Positions 52,617-62,744 of a stretch of 64,000 nt of DNA are shown here, in pieces. The notes beneath the pieces are model-generated. The model saw only the letters and a program-made list of their open reading frames with translations, searched no databases and was not told where the DNA came from. The stretch comes from Proteinivorax hydrogeniformans. Lineage in GTDB: Bacteria > Bacillota > Proteinivoracia > Proteinivoracales > Proteinivoracaceae. The DNA is taken from assembly GCF_040515995.1 (NCBI RefSeq), contig NZ_CP159485.1, forward strand, positions 310,001 through 374,000. The letters run 5' to 3'. Made by a program: the position numbers and the translations under genes. The stretch's first letter is position 1; every line of letters begins with the position of its first letter.

Positions 52617-54104
52617 ATGAGAAAATGTTTGAGTGTTGCTTTTGCTGTTGTGTTGTTAGTTGTTAGTATGTACACGTTTATCTGTGGTCAGAAGGTATAC
52701 TCTATAGATAAAAACAACAATATTTTAGTTATACATTCATATCATCCAGGACTTAAGTGGACAGACTCCCAAAATAAAGGGATTTTTAAAGGTGCTGCTG
52801 ATAGCGATAAAAGAACCGAGATATTTGTGGAATATCTCGACTGGAAAAACTATCCCAATCAAGAGAGTATAAATTTAAAGTATGATTTAATGAAATATAA
52901 ATATAAGGATACTGATATAGATGTTATCATAGCGACAGATGATGCAGCGGTAGAGTTTGCTATAACATATAGAGATAGGCTGTTTGATAATGCCCCTATT
53001 GTTTTTACCGGTGTAAGTGAAAGTAACGCTGAAAAATTTACTGCAAACCAGTCAGGTATTACTGGAGTGATAGAAGAGGTTGATATTGAGAGAACTTTAG
53101 AATTAGCAGAAGCTTTGTATCCTGAACTTGAGAATATCTATGTTATTTATGATGATACTGAAAGTGGAATTTCTATGGGTTCTGCAGCGATGGCAAGTAT
53201 TAAAGAGAGGTTTTTAGATGTTAATTTAATCGAGAGTAACGAGAGCCATGTTGACGAAATAGTTAAGAATATAAATAACCTTCCACCAAGTAGCGCGGTG
53301 TTAATGACGGTTTTTTATAATGATAAAGAAAAAACTATAATGGGATTTAAAGAAAATATAAAGTATATAACAAAAAATACTAAAGATATACCTATGTTTG
53401 CACTTTATGAGTTTCAAATGGGCTCGGGTGTATTAGGTGGTAGTCTCATAAGTGGCGAACAACAAGGAAGGTTAGCGTTTGAATATGCCGAAACAATTTT
53501 ATCGGGTGTAGATGCTGACTCAATACCTTTTGAAAAAACAAAATCTTTAACTAGGCAGGTGGACTACTATGCCATGGAAAAATTGGGGATTAAAAAGTTC
53601 CAAGTTCCTGAAGATTTTGCTATAGTCAATAAGCCTCTAACCTTGCTAGATACACACTACCAATATGTTTATAGCGCTGTTATAGTGTTAATATTTTTGG
53701 TGGTGTTTATACTAATTTTATCGTACTATCTTAAGCGGACAGTGTTTTTGAAAAAGATGCTAGAAAATAAGAATAGAACTCAGATTGAACTATATGATGA
53801 GCTTGCTGCATCCGACGAAGAATTACAAGCTCAGTTTGACGAATTGCACACTACCTATGAAGAATTGGCAAATGCCCAAGAAGAGTTAAAGTTTATAGCG
53901 TATCATGATTTTTTGACAAAAGTTCCCAACAAAGCTAGCTTTGTAAAAGACTTTAAAAAGCTAACTCAAGACAATAACGTTAAAAAAATGGATATAATTA
54001 TCTTAGATATTGATAACTTTAAACTTGTAAACGATACCATGGGGCATATTTTCGGCGATAAGGTAATCCAAAAGGTATCAAAGGAGATAAAAAAAGGTGC
54101 TTGA
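52617..54104 (+). CDS. N-terminal part of a frameshifted sensor: ABC-substrate-binding-like, TM, first half of GGDEF
   Basis: 495 residues as read. Signal/anchor (3-22), then a periplasmic-binding-like domain of the ABC sugar-binding-like type found in sensors (about 30-340; NNILVIHSYHPGLKWTD at its start), a membrane segment near 357-377, a coiled coil (about 390-430), then the start of GGDEF (YHDFLTKVPNKASF, LDIDNFKLVNDTMGH). The frame ends at TGA right after an A7 run, where GGDEF should continue. The next frame resumes the same domain without a gap, so the two ORFs are one gene with a one-base shift (one A too many). Confidence 0.8.
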   Translation: MRKCLSVAFAVVLLVVSMYTFICGQKVYSIDKNNNILVIHSYHPGLKWTDSQNKGIFKGAADSDKRTEIFVEYLDWKNYPNQESINLKYDLMKYKYKDTDIDVIIATDDAAVEFAITYRDRLFDNAPIVFTGVSESNAEKFTANQSGITGVIEEVDIERTLELAEALYPELENIYVIYDDTESGISMGSAAMASIKERFLDVNLIESNESHVDEIVKNINNLPPSSAVLMTVFYNDKEKTIMGFKENIKYITKNTKDIPMFALYEFQMGSGVLGGSLISGEQQGRLAFEYAETILSGVDADSIPFEKTKSLTRQVDYYAMEKLGIKKFQVPEDFAIVNKPLTLLDTHYQYVYSAVIVLIFLVVFILILSYYLKRTVFLKKMLENKNRTQIELYDELAASDEELQAQFDELHTTYEELANAQEELKFIAYHDFLTKVPNKASFVKDFKKLTQDNNVKKMDIIILDIDNFKLVNDTMGHIFGDKVIQKVSKEIKKGA

Positions 54105-55185
54105 ACCTTATGGAGAGCTTTACCGGATTGGTGGAGATGAATTTATTATAATGACTATTTTTGAAAAAAAAGATAAAGATAACAAGACCACCGATTTGAT
54201 AGAACTTTTAGCTAAAAGGTTTGAAGAACCTGTACAGATAGAAGAAGCTCCTTTAGATATATCTTTTAGCATGGGATTAGCTAGCTATCCATATGATGGC
54301 ACAAAAGCCGACGAACTTCTTAAAAAGAGTGATATAGCAATGTATAGGTCAAAAGCAACCCAAAAAGGTACACTGACTGTATTTAATGATAACATGTTAC
54401 AAAATTTAACGAAAAGAAAAGAAATAACGGAAATGCTAAGGGGGGCTGTAGATAATAATGAGTTTTATCTGCACTTTCAACCGCAGGTATATGTACAAGA
54501 AAATATGGCATGGGGTGTAGAGGCTCTGATTAGGTGGAATAACCCTAAGCTGGGGTTTGTTTCGCCGGGTGATTTTATAGAGATAGCAGAAGAAGGCCAA
54601 GAGATAATAAAAATAGGACAATGGGTGCTGGAGGAGTCATGTAAGTTTATAAAAACATGTCAAAATGAAGAAAGCAAAGGAGTGAAAATATCAGTTAACA
54701 TTTCTCCGGTTCAGCTAATACAAGAAAATTTTGTGGATTTAGTATTTGAGACATTGGACCGCTATGATGTAGATTATAGTTTTTTAGAGATTGAAGTTAC
54801 AGAATCCATTATGGTGGAATCTTATGAGGTGATTTATTCTACATTATCAAAACTTAGAGATAAAGGGATAAAAGTAGCTATTGATGATTTTGGGACAGGT
54901 TATTCATCCCTAAGTTATTTAACAAAGCTTCCTATTGACACCATAAAGATAGACAAATCTTTTGTTGATGATATAGAAAGAGACAGCAGAAAAAAACATC
55001 TGGTCACTACTGTTATCGAAATGGCTAAAATAATGAATTTAGAATTAGTGATAGAGGGAGTAGAGACTAAAAAGCAATACGAATATTTTGCCAGCATTGC
55101 TAGTGCCCGGGTTCAAGGATATTACATTGCAAAACCAATGCCTAAAAAGCAGGTTTTAAGTAAACTAAAAGAGCTAACCAATTAG
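54097..55185 (+). CDS. C-terminal part of the frameshifted sensor: second half of GGDEF, then EAL
   Basis: 362 residues from GTG 54097. It begins with the GGDEF active-site strand (YRIGGDEFIIM) directly after the break and continues with a full EAL domain (about 105-355): VEALIRW, EVTESIMVE, DDFGTGYSSLSYL and IKIDKSFV are all present, so phosphodiesterase activity is possible. There is no ribosome-binding site of its own. It would be made only if the shift is bypassed, by slippage at the A7 run, or if the run is a sequencing error. Confidence 0.8.
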   Translation: MLEPYGELYRIGGDEFIIMTIFEKKDKDNKTTDLIELLAKRFEEPVQIEEAPLDISFSMGLASYPYDGTKADELLKKSDIAMYRSKATQKGTLTVFNDNMLQNLTKRKEITEMLRGAVDNNEFYLHFQPQVYVQENMAWGVEALIRWNNPKLGFVSPGDFIEIAEEGQEIIKIGQWVLEESCKFIKTCQNEESKGVKISVNISPVQLIQENFVDLVFETLDRYDVDYSFLEIEVTESIMVESYEVIYSTLSKLRDKGIKVAIDDFGTGYSSLSYLTKLPIDTIKIDKSFVDDIERDSRKKHLVTTVIEMAKIMNLELVIEGVETKKQYEYFASIASARVQGYYIAKPMPKKQVLSKLKELTN

Positions 55186-55251
55186 AACAGTCATAGCACA
55201 TTACATAGACTGTATAGTTAGCCCTTCACTTATAGAAGTATTGCTTTAATG

Positions 55252-56097
55252 TTATTTATACCTTTCAAGAAAATCTGTTAGCTCTTTAATTGTTTGATTG
55301 ATTTGCTCAGTGCTTGCCAAAACTTCCTGTGATGTAGCTGCTTGCTCTTCGCTTATTGCTCCTACTGCTTCTATGTTTTCGCTGACTGTCGATATACTTT
55401 TGTTCATGTCGCTTATAATAGCCTCAATCTGCTTAACAGCATCTTGAGAATTAACCGCCAACTTTCTTACTTCTTCAGCTACCACGGCAAAACCTCGGCC
55501 ATGTTCCCCAGATCTAGCAGCTTCAATTGAGGCATTTAATCCTAGTAGGTTGGTTTGGGTCGATATCACTTTTATCATTTCTAAGATACTTAGTGAATCT
55601 TTTTGCTTTTTTGTCAATTCATCGACCTCTTTAACTAAATATTGACCTGAATCAGCTAAGTTTTCTGATGCTGCAGCTAGCTCCCCCATACTTTCTGTGA
55701 CTTGTTGAGTAACTTCTGAAACATCCTCAACACTTTTTACAAGCTGTTTATTGTTTTCAAAGTCGATTCCTGAACTTAAAGTGCCGATGACTTCATTATT
55801 TACCCCATATATAGGGGTGAAAATAGTTTTAATTGCCCGGCCATACACACTTGGCGGAACGTTATCTATGGTGTCTTTTTGCTCTTTTATACACTGCTCA
55901 ATCGTAGAAATGCCTGCAACAGGTTTGCCCTCTGGTAGGTCTAGCTCAAAATTATCTGCACGGAAATACCCTACGTATTCTTCTAAGTCAGTAAGGCCCA
56001 CCGCCATATCATCATGAACAATCCTGTTAATATAAGGTAGTACAAGTTTAAAAGCTCGTAAAATATCCTCGTTGCTTTCAAAGTCACCTTTTTTCAA
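55252..56097 (-). CDS. Soluble methyl-accepting chemotaxis-type transducer
   Basis: 281 residues from the chosen start. The N-terminal ~120 residues are a cytoplasmic sensory domain with [20 protein letters not shown]/Cache-like in look; then the MCP signalling domain with the hairpin tip [20 protein letters not shown] followed by [15 protein letters not shown]. No membrane segment is present. TTG 56097 is chosen since GAGGAGG lies 8 nt upstream; the longer reading to 56139 includes that site inside the coding sequence. It should signal to CheA from the cytoplasm. Confidence 0.85.
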   Translation of the reverse strand: MKKGDFESNEDILRAFKLVLPYINRIVHDDMAVGLTDLEEYVGYFRADNFELDLPEGKPVAGISTIEQCIKEQKDTIDNVPPSVYGRAIKTIFTPIYGVNNEVIGTLSSGIDFENNKQLVKSVEDVSEVTQQVTESMGELAAASENLADSGQYLVKEVDELTKKQKDSLSILEMIKVISTQTNLLGLNASIEAARSGEHGRGFAVVAEEVRKLAVNSQDAVKQIEAIISDMNKSISTVSENIEAVGAISEEQAATSQEVLASTEQINQTIKELTDFLERYK

Positions 56098-56139
56098 AGC
56101 ATATTCCTCCTCAAAACTTTTTAATTGAAACTTATACAA

Positions 56140-56419
56140 TAATTATAGCTTTTACATAACCAACAAGCAACAAGATTATATAAGTGACAGGAAAGACTAT
56201 TTGAAATAAAGATGGTGGGGTTATGAGTTACTTATCAAAAGTCTGACTAAATTAGAGGTTTTTCGACAAGTTTACCGAATAAAATTATTAAATCAAATTA
56301 TTCTAAGTTTAGTTGTCGGCGTATTAAGGCACTGGTGGTTTTGAATTAATAAGTTTTATAATAGAACCAAGGCTTTTGTTTCAAAATGAGAGTAATTTGA
56401 TCGGAAAACTTAAGAAAGG
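56140..56419. other. Divergent intergenic region between two chemotaxis genes
   Basis: 280 bp, AT-rich. It must hold promoters in both directions, but I could not single out convincing hexamers. No hairpins or repeats of note. Confidence 0.35.
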
Positions 56420-56425
56420 ATGATA

Positions 56426-58480
56426 ATGATGAGAGGTTTAAAAGGTAAAATCACGGCAACATTTTTAGTGGTGTCACTTTTGCTCCTTAGCGGGGTAGGG
56501 ATGATCCTATACATCACGGCTACTTCTATGGCTAATGACTTATCGGAGAATTTAAACACGGAAATTATTGATAGCTATTCACAAAATATTGAAAGTCTGT
56601 TAGAAAGGAAAATTTCAGAAGCTTATGTTATAAGCCAAAACCAAGATATAAAAGAAATGGAACCAGAAAAATCTAGTCCGTTTCTTATGAATGTTTTACA
56701 AAACACTGACTTTAGTACTTTGTCGTTGGTTTTTCCAGATGGACAGGCCTATGACGCAGACCTTCAAACTTATGACTTTAGTAGCAGCGAGTATATGAGC
56801 GCCATCTTTGAAGAAGGAGAGGATTACTATATCACCAACCCTTTTCCAAGCTCGATGGATGGCCGGATGCTGGTAGTTATTGCCCATGGCATCGATAATG
56901 AACAAGGAGAGCGTGTGGGGGCGATATCTGGTTCTATTTATCTAAGTGATTTAACCATGCTACTTGAAGATATCAGCGTTAGCGGCGCTGGTTTTGGATG
57001 GCTGTTAGGAGAAGACGGAACTATCTTAGCACACCCTGATGGAGATATGGTGGGGCAAAAGTTAGGTGCAGGTGATTACTACAGTGATATTACTGTCGGT
57101 GATATTAATCAAACTAGATCCGGCTTACTCGATGTTGAAATTGGAGGAGAGCGCACCGTTTTGTTAAACTCTCCAATTTCTAACACTCAAGGTTGGAATC
57201 TAATGCTAGAAATTCATTGGGGACAGCTATTAGCAGGGATGGACACTTTCCGAAATGTATCTATTTTAATACTAATTTTAGCAGTACTGTTAAGTACAGT
57301 GGCAGCTACTTGGATAGCCTTTACCATCTCTAATCCTATAATGGCTGTGGCAAACAACCTTAAAAAGTTAGCCCAATACGATCTGACACAAATAGAAGAC
57401 AAGAAGTTGTTAAAATGCGCAAAGCGTAAAGATGAAATCGGCGATATGGTTAATGCTGGTAATCAAATGCAAAAAAATATGATTTCCTTAATACAAAAAA
57501 TTTCCCAAGCATCGGAGGAGTTAGCTTCTTCTTCTCAACAACTAACATCAACAAGTAAAGATTCATCTAAAGCATCTGATGAGGTAGCAAGGGCTATAGA
57601 AGAAATAGCCAACAGTACATCAGAGCAGGCTGCAGAAACCACAGATGGTGCTACTGCTATAAATGAATTAGGAAGTTATATCACCACCGACCAGGAATAT
57701 TTGAAACACCTTAATGAGGGCGTGGAAAGTGTAGATAAATACCAACAGCGAGGTCAACACTCCATGGAAGGCTTGTTAGCTACCACAAAAGAAAACAGAG
57801 AGGTAACAAGCAGTTTTAAAGGGGTGGTTATAGACACCAAAAAAAGCACAGAAGAAATTGAAAATGCCAGTAGTATGATTCAAGATATAGCAGAACAAAC
57901 TAGTCTTTTAGCATTAAATGCCGCCATCGAGGCTGCACGGGCAGGAGAGTCTGGCAAAGGGTTTGCAGTGGTAGCTGACGAAATACGCAAGCTATCTGAA
58001 CAATCAAACCAGTTTACCTTAGATATTGCGAAAATTATAGAAGGATTATCAATAAAGGTAGACAATGCCGTTAATGATATGGAAAAGATTGATCAAATTA
58101 CAGCAAAACAGGAAGAACAAGCACTGCAGACAAAAGAAGGGTTTGACGATATACAAAAGTACTTAGAAGAGATGAAAGAAGATATCAAAAACCTTAACCA
58201 CTCTGGCGGGCAAATGCTTAAAAAGCGCGATGAAATTCTCACCTTAATCGAGCGCATCTCCGCCATCGCTCAGCAAAATGCTGCAAGCACAGAGGAAATC
58301 TCGGCATCTGTAGAAGAACAAACAGCAGCTATGGCCGAAATTTCAACTGCCAGTTACACACTGTCAGAACTAGCAGATGAAATGACCACTGCTGTCCGTC
58401 AATTTAAGCTAGATAGCAGTAATCAACAAGAAAGTGACTTAAAAGAGCAATCTAATAATTCCCAAGAAAATAACAGTTAA
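56426..58480 (+). CDS. Methyl-accepting chemotaxis protein (dCache-HAMP-MCP)
   Basis: About 684 residues. Membrane segment 1 (about 10-30), extracellular dCache domain (about 40-270, with [21 protein letters not shown]), membrane segment 2 (about 277-300), HAMP (about 300-355, [15 protein letters not shown]), then the cytoplasmic MCP coiled coil with tip [20 protein letters not shown] and [15 protein letters not shown]. The C-terminus is acidic and glutamine-rich. ATG 56426 or 56429 has AGAAAGGA upstream; ATG 56420 abuts it. The ligand is unknown; dCache domains often bind amino acids or organic acids. Confidence 0.92.
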   Translation: MMRGLKGKITATFLVVSLLLLSGVGMILYITATSMANDLSENLNTEIIDSYSQNIESLLERKISEAYVISQNQDIKEMEPEKSSPFLMNVLQNTDFSTLSLVFPDGQAYDADLQTYDFSSSEYMSAIFEEGEDYYITNPFPSSMDGRMLVVIAHGIDNEQGERVGAISGSIYLSDLTMLLEDISVSGAGFGWLLGEDGTILAHPDGDMVGQKLGAGDYYSDITVGDINQTRSGLLDVEIGGERTVLLNSPISNTQGWNLMLEIHWGQLLAGMDTFRNVSILILILAVLLSTVAATWIAFTISNPIMAVANNLKKLAQYDLTQIEDKKLLKCAKRKDEIGDMVNAGNQMQKNMISLIQKISQASEELASSSQQLTSTSKDSSKASDEVARAIEEIANSTSEQAAETTDGATAINELGSYITTDQEYLKHLNEGVESVDKYQQRGQHSMEGLLATTKENREVTSSFKGVVIDTKKSTEEIENASSMIQDIAEQTSLLALNAAIEAARAGESGKGFAVVADEIRKLSEQSNQFTLDIAKIIEGLSIKVDNAVNDMEKIDQITAKQEEQALQTKEGFDDIQKYLEEMKEDIKNLNHSGGQMLKKRDEILTLIERISAIAQQNAASTEEISASVEEQTAAMAEISTASYTLSELADEMTTAVRQFKLDSSNQQESDLKEQSNNSQENNS

Positions 58481-58488
58481 TAGTAAAT

Positions 58489-58540
58489 AAAAAAGCAAGG
58501 GTGTCCAGCCGACTAAGTCAGGACACCCTTGCTTTTTTAT
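58489..58540. terminator. Bidirectional terminator after the chemotaxis gene
   Basis: AAAAAAGCAAGGGTGTCC and GGACACCCTTGCTTTTTT form an 18-bp stem with a 14-nt loop, with A- and T-tails. It separates the plus-strand MCP from the minus-strand GntR gene. Confidence 0.9.
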
Positions 58541-58598
58541 TGTAGGTCAAGGCCCAATTACCTAAAAACTTATTACACTTTGCCAATGTACAATAAAA

Positions 58599-59303
58599 TT
58601 AACGTTCTACTACTATGTGATAGTTATACAGTTTTGGATGGTAGTAGTGAATGGTATATTCAAACACCCTTTGATTTTGTAAAAAGGCCTGAGAGTCTAC
58701 TTGAAGGATTGGACTTTCTTTTTCAAGCCCTAGCACCAGTTGTACTAGCTTATTAGGGTTAGTAGGTATGATTTTTTGACAACTTTTATCTATAGTCAAT
58801 TTTTTGTGATCTTCGATATAACTGTATTTAGATTTTTCCAAAATATCGATAGATAAATCTTCAAATAAATCTACGGGCATATAACAAATTTCTAACACAG
58901 CACTTTCACCGTTAATTTTTCGCACCCTTTCGATATAGTAACACAGGTCTTTTTTTGGCACTTTTAAATAATCACTAACTTTTTCATCGGCTTTTATTAC
59001 CTTAAAATCTAAAACCTCGCTGTCCACCTTTTTACCCCATTTTTTAACTTCTTCAGTAAAACCAATCAACTTACCGTGGTTAAGTTCCTTTATATATGTC
59101 CCGCTGCCTTTGACTTTGTATACTAATTGTTCTTTTTGCAGTTGCTTTATCGCCATCCTTACCGTCACGCGACTAACATTATAACGCTCAGCTAAACAAC
59201 TCTCCGAAGGCAAAATATCGCCTGCCACCAGGTTACTATCAGCGATATACTGCTTGATTTGATTTTTAACTTGTATATATAAAGGATTTGCATTTCTTTT
59301 CAT
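58599..59303 (-). CDS. GntR-family (HutC/UTRA) regulator of the alpha-glucoside operon
   Basis: 234 residues. N-terminal winged helix (PLYIQVKNQIKQYI, then LPSESCLAERYNVSRVTVRMAI), linker, and a UTRA effector domain from about 85 (VKKWGKKVDSEVLDF, CYMPVDLFEDLSI). This group (TreR, NagR, GmuR) binds phospho-sugars and represses sugar PTS operons. It is divergent from the GH4-PTS operon and shares its control region, where an 11-bp inverted repeat covers the promoter. Likely inducer: a 6-phospho-alpha-glucoside. Confidence 0.9.
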   Translation of the reverse strand: MKRNANPLYIQVKNQIKQYIADSNLVAGDILPSESCLAERYNVSRVTVRMAIKQLQKEQLVYKVKGSGTYIKELNHGKLIGFTEEVKKWGKKVDSEVLDFKVIKADEKVSDYLKVPKKDLCYYIERVRKINGESAVLEICYMPVDLFEDLSIDILEKSKYSYIEDHKKLTIDKSCQKIIPTNPNKLVQLVLGLEKESPILQVDSQAFLQNQRVFEYTIHYYHPKLYNYHIVVER

Positions 59304-59474
59304 AGTTTTTCCTCCAGCTACTAGTGTTTAATTATCTATATACCATAGTACTATATTAGTGAAAATTAATAAAGTGCAAACAACGAAGACTTCGCTTGCA
59401 GGTTGGATTGCTTGGTTAAATGACTCTAGTTTGACAATGCTCGCCAACTTATTTTAATTTTTTGCAAATTACCC

Positions 59475-59528
59475 TTGAATGTTTTCTCGACTTGTATTAT
59501 ACTTATAGCAATACAACTATAATACAAG
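59475..59528 (+). promoter_or_regulatory. Promoter and GntR operator of the alpha-glucoside operon
   Basis: TTGAAT (59475-59480) and TATACT (59498-59503), 17-bp spacer. CTTGTATTATA (59491-59501) and TATAATACAAG (59518-59528) are perfect inverse arms covering the -10 box and the transcript start, a good repressor site. The right arm runs into the AAGGAGG of the first gene. Confidence 0.82.
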
Positions 59529-59539
59529 GAGGATAAATA

Positions 59540-60865
59540 ATGAAAAAACAAAACCTAACAATAGTTGGTGCCGGTAGTACTTATACTATCGGGATGATGA
59601 TGAGTCTAGTAGCAGAGAAAGAAGTATTCCCACTTAAATCCATTACATTTTATGACACTGACGCTAAGCGTCAAGAACCTGTAGCTAAAGCTACGGAGGT
59701 TTTGCTTAGGGATAAATACCCTGAATTGGAAGAGTTTTGCTACACAACGGATAAAAAGGAGGCTTATCAAGGTGCCGATTTTGTCTTTGTTCAAATAAGA
59801 ACTGGCGGACTAAAGATGAGGGAGCTAGATGAGAAAATACCTCTATCAAATGGAGTAGTCGGTCAAGAAACTTGTGGTCCAGGTGGTTTTGCTTATGGAA
59901 TGCGTTCCATCAAGGATATGATTGAAATAATTAATGATGTGAGAAAGTATGCTCCAGATGCATGGGTGCTTAACTACACTAACCCTGCGGCTATAGTTGC
60001 AGAGGCGTTAAAAAGAGAATTTCCAGAAGATAAAAAAATCTTAAACATCTGTGATATGCCTGCAGCTATTATGGTAAGTTATGCAAAAATACTTGGCTGT
60101 GAGATTTTTGATTTAGTACCAGAGTATTTTGGTTTAAACCACTTTGGTTGGTTTACAAAAATCTCAGACAAACAAGGAAATGATTTAACGGATAAGATTA
60201 AAAACTCAATTTTAAATCAAGGGTTTATTCCAAAAGATGCAGAGATTTTAAATGACCCATCATGGATACAAACCTTTAAGCAAGTAGAAGTAATGCTAAG
60301 AGATTTCCCGCAATATTTGCCTAACACCTACCTGCAATACTATTTATATCCTTCGAAAATGGTGGAAAAAGAAGACATAGAAAACACTAGAGCAAGACAG
60401 GTCATAAACGGTCGTGAGAAAAGAGTGCAAAAACTTGCAAAAAGCTTAATAAGTGCAAACAGCACCGAAGGTCATGAGTTAGAGGCGGATATTCATGGTC
60501 GTTACATGGTCCGTGTAGCTGCGTCCATAGCATACAACAATAAAGAAACATATATAGTGATAGTTCCAAACAACGGTATTATTTCTAACCTTCCCAAAGA
60601 TGCTATGGTAGAGGTTCCAGCTCAGCTGACAAACGAGGGTCCAAAAGCATTCTCTGTAGGAGAAATTCCAAGGTTCCAAAAAGGTTTAATCGAAGGGCAA
60701 CTAGCCTATGAACAATTGACAGTAGATGCATATTTTGAAAATTCATACCAACTAGCCCTTGAAGCTTTAACTTTAAACCGTACGATAGTTGATGCCCCGC
60801 TAGCCCGAAAAATTTTAGACGACCTAATTGAAGCCAATAAAGATTATTTTCCAGTTTTAAAATAA
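59540..60865 (+). CDS. 6-Phospho-alpha-glucosidase (GH4)
   Basis: 441 residues. NAD-binding VGAGSTYTIGMM near 9-20, NYTNPAAIV near 145, metal ligands C171 in CDMP and H201 in GLNHFGWF. The CDMP form is the one known from GH4 6-phospho-alpha-glucosidases such as GlvA/MalH; 6-phospho-beta-glucosidases carry CN-V/I-P. The enzyme needs NAD and a divalent metal, usually Mn. It hydrolyses phosphorylated maltose-type disaccharides delivered by the PTS gene that follows 18 bp later. Confidence 0.92.
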   Translation: MKKQNLTIVGAGSTYTIGMMMSLVAEKEVFPLKSITFYDTDAKRQEPVAKATEVLLRDKYPELEEFCYTTDKKEAYQGADFVFVQIRTGGLKMRELDEKIPLSNGVVGQETCGPGGFAYGMRSIKDMIEIINDVRKYAPDAWVLNYTNPAAIVAEALKREFPEDKKILNICDMPAAIMVSYAKILGCEIFDLVPEYFGLNHFGWFTKISDKQGNDLTDKIKNSILNQGFIPKDAEILNDPSWIQTFKQVEVMLRDFPQYLPNTYLQYYLYPSKMVEKEDIENTRARQVINGREKRVQKLAKSLISANSTEGHELEADIHGRYMVRVAASIAYNNKETYIVIVPNNGIISNLPKDAMVEVPAQLTNEGPKAFSVGEIPRFQKGLIEGQLAYEQLTVDAYFENSYQLALEALTLNRTIVDAPLARKILDDLIEANKDYFPVLK

Positions 60866-60883
60866 AATTTAGGAGGTTCGATT

Positions 60884-62458
60884 ATGAAAGGTAAAATTAA
60901 AGAAAAAGTTCAAAGATTTGGTGGTGCCATGTTTTTTCCTGCACTTCTTTTGCCTTTTGCAGGTATCTTATTAGGACTAACTGTTATTTTGCAAAACCCA
61001 CAACTTTTTCCCTTTGCAGTAGAGGGGGCAACGTACACAAAAATAGTGGATATCTTTTTGCAAACATCTCTGGTAATTTTCAGTAATTTACCGATAATTT
61101 TTGTGTTAGGTATTCCAATAACATTGGCTAAAAAAGAGTCTGGCAGAGCCTGCTTAACAGCATATATTACCTACCTTACCTTCAACTATTTTATCGGAGC
61201 GACACTTAGCCATTTTGGCAGCAACTTTGGTGTAGATAACTATGAAGCTGGCGCTTTAGGGCTTACTGAAGTGGCGGGTGTTCTAACGCTAGATACTAAT
61301 CTAATTGGTGCTATTCTTGCAGCGTCATTGGCTGTATGGATTCATAACAAATATTACGACAAAGAAGTGCCTAATATGTTGCAAAGCTTTAAAGGAACTC
61401 CATTAGTTGTAATTATTCTTTTCCCTATAACAATTTTAGCTGCACTAATAACTTTAGTAGTTTGGCCTTCAGTGCAAAGTGGAATCTATGGAATGCAAAG
61501 CTTTATGGTTGATGCTGGAGCAGCAGGAGTTTTCAGCTTTACATTTCTTGAAAGAATTTTGATTCCTACGGGTTTGCACCATTTTATCTATGGACCGGTA
61601 TTTTATGGACCGATCGCAGTGGACGGAGGTACAGTAAATTATTGGATTCAAAACCTTTCCTCCTTTGCTAACTCAACTGAGAGCTTAACCACCCTTTTCC
61701 CACAAGGTGGGCTGATGCTCACTGGTATGGGTAAGACATTTGGCACCACCGGAGCAGCGATAGCTATGTACCTTTCAGCTAAACCAGAAAATAAGAAAAA
61801 AGTTCTTGGTCTTTTAATACCTGCAGTAGCTACCGCCATATTAACCGGTATAACGGAGCCAATTGAATTTACCTTCTTATTTGTGGCACCATTACTGTTT
61901 TTGATTCACGCGCTGTTATCAGCAAGTATGGCCACTGTTCTTTATATTATCGGTCTATCAGGGAACTTCCAAACTGGATTGATTGATTTTATCTTCCAAA
62001 ACTGGCTGCCATTAGGAGCAAACCACTATATGGTTTACATTATGCAGGTGGTTGTGGGCTTTGGGTTTATGGCATTATACGTTGTTATCTTCAAGGCCTT
62101 AATTACCAAATTTAATTATGCAACTCCAGGCCGGGGAGATAAAAACATATCCCTAAAAACTAAAAAAGATTATAAAGCAAGCAAAAAAGCAGGATCTAAA
62201 AGTGGTAGCATCGATGAAAATTTAGCAATAGAATACCTAAAGGCTTTAGGAACCAAAGATAACATCGAGAGCATCACCAACTGTGCTACCAGGCTTAGGG
62301 TAAAAGTTAAAGATGCTAGCAAAGTAGCTAGCGACGATGAGTTTATGGAAATTGGAGCCGCTGGGGTTGTTCGCTCTGGAGAAAGTCTCCAAGTTATTGT
62401 AGGGCTTAGAGTTTCTCAAGTTCGAGGTTACATGGAAGAGTTAATTTCAAAAGAATAA
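60884..62458 (+). CDS. PTS alpha-glucoside-type EIICB component
   Basis: 524 residues. EIIC (about 1-420) with ten or so hydrophobic segments, starting KVQRFGGAMFFPALLLPFAGI and carrying ILIPTGLHHFIYGPVFYGP and TGITEPIEFTFLFVAP. EIIB after a basic linker (about 440-524) with the phosphorylated cysteine C467 in NCATRL. No EIIA domain is fused or adjacent, so a EIIA from elsewhere must serve. Sequence and GH4 partner both point to maltose-like alpha-glucosides. Confidence 0.92.
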   Translation: MKGKIKEKVQRFGGAMFFPALLLPFAGILLGLTVILQNPQLFPFAVEGATYTKIVDIFLQTSLVIFSNLPIIFVLGIPITLAKKESGRACLTAYITYLTFNYFIGATLSHFGSNFGVDNYEAGALGLTEVAGVLTLDTNLIGAILAASLAVWIHNKYYDKEVPNMLQSFKGTPLVVIILFPITILAALITLVVWPSVQSGIYGMQSFMVDAGAAGVFSFTFLERILIPTGLHHFIYGPVFYGPIAVDGGTVNYWIQNLSSFANSTESLTTLFPQGGLMLTGMGKTFGTTGAAIAMYLSAKPENKKKVLGLLIPAVATAILTGITEPIEFTFLFVAPLLFLIHALLSASMATVLYIIGLSGNFQTGLIDFIFQNWLPLGANHYMVYIMQVVVGFGFMALYVVIFKALITKFNYATPGRGDKNISLKTKKDYKASKKAGSKSGSIDENLAIEYLKALGTKDNIESITNCATRLRVKVKDASKVASDDEFMEIGAAGVVRSGESLQVIVGLRVSQVRGYMEELISKE

Positions 62459-62464
62459 ACAATA

Positions 62465-62501
62465 AAAACAGTTCGGATGATTGTCATCCGGACTGTTTTT
62501 A
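62465..62501 (+). terminator. Terminator of the alpha-glucoside operon
   Basis: AAACAGTTCGGATGA and TCATCCGGACTGTTT pair with a TTG loop and T-run. The remaining 62502-62744 shows no gene; an AT-rich promoter region for the next operon is expected there. Confidence 0.88.
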
Positions 62502-62744
62502 TATGCTTTTTTGGGAAAGTTATTTGCTAGCTAATTTGGGCCGCCCTACCTATATAAAGACAAGGCAACTAAATAATGTAGACAGAAGCATTGGCTCCAA
62601 ATAAACATCTAAAAAGAAAATTATTGACAGAAAATAAAATCTAAGCTACAAGCTTAAATATCTAAAGGATTTCAGCAACTATCGGCGAAAACTATATTGT
62701 GGTAAGTTTTTTAAAAAGGAAGAAAAAAAGTAGAAGGTGATATA

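Noticed and set aside
58529-58756. ORF of 75 codons opposite the GntR gene
   Set aside because: Antisense to the UTRA domain, starts in a terminator hairpin and has no ribosome site.
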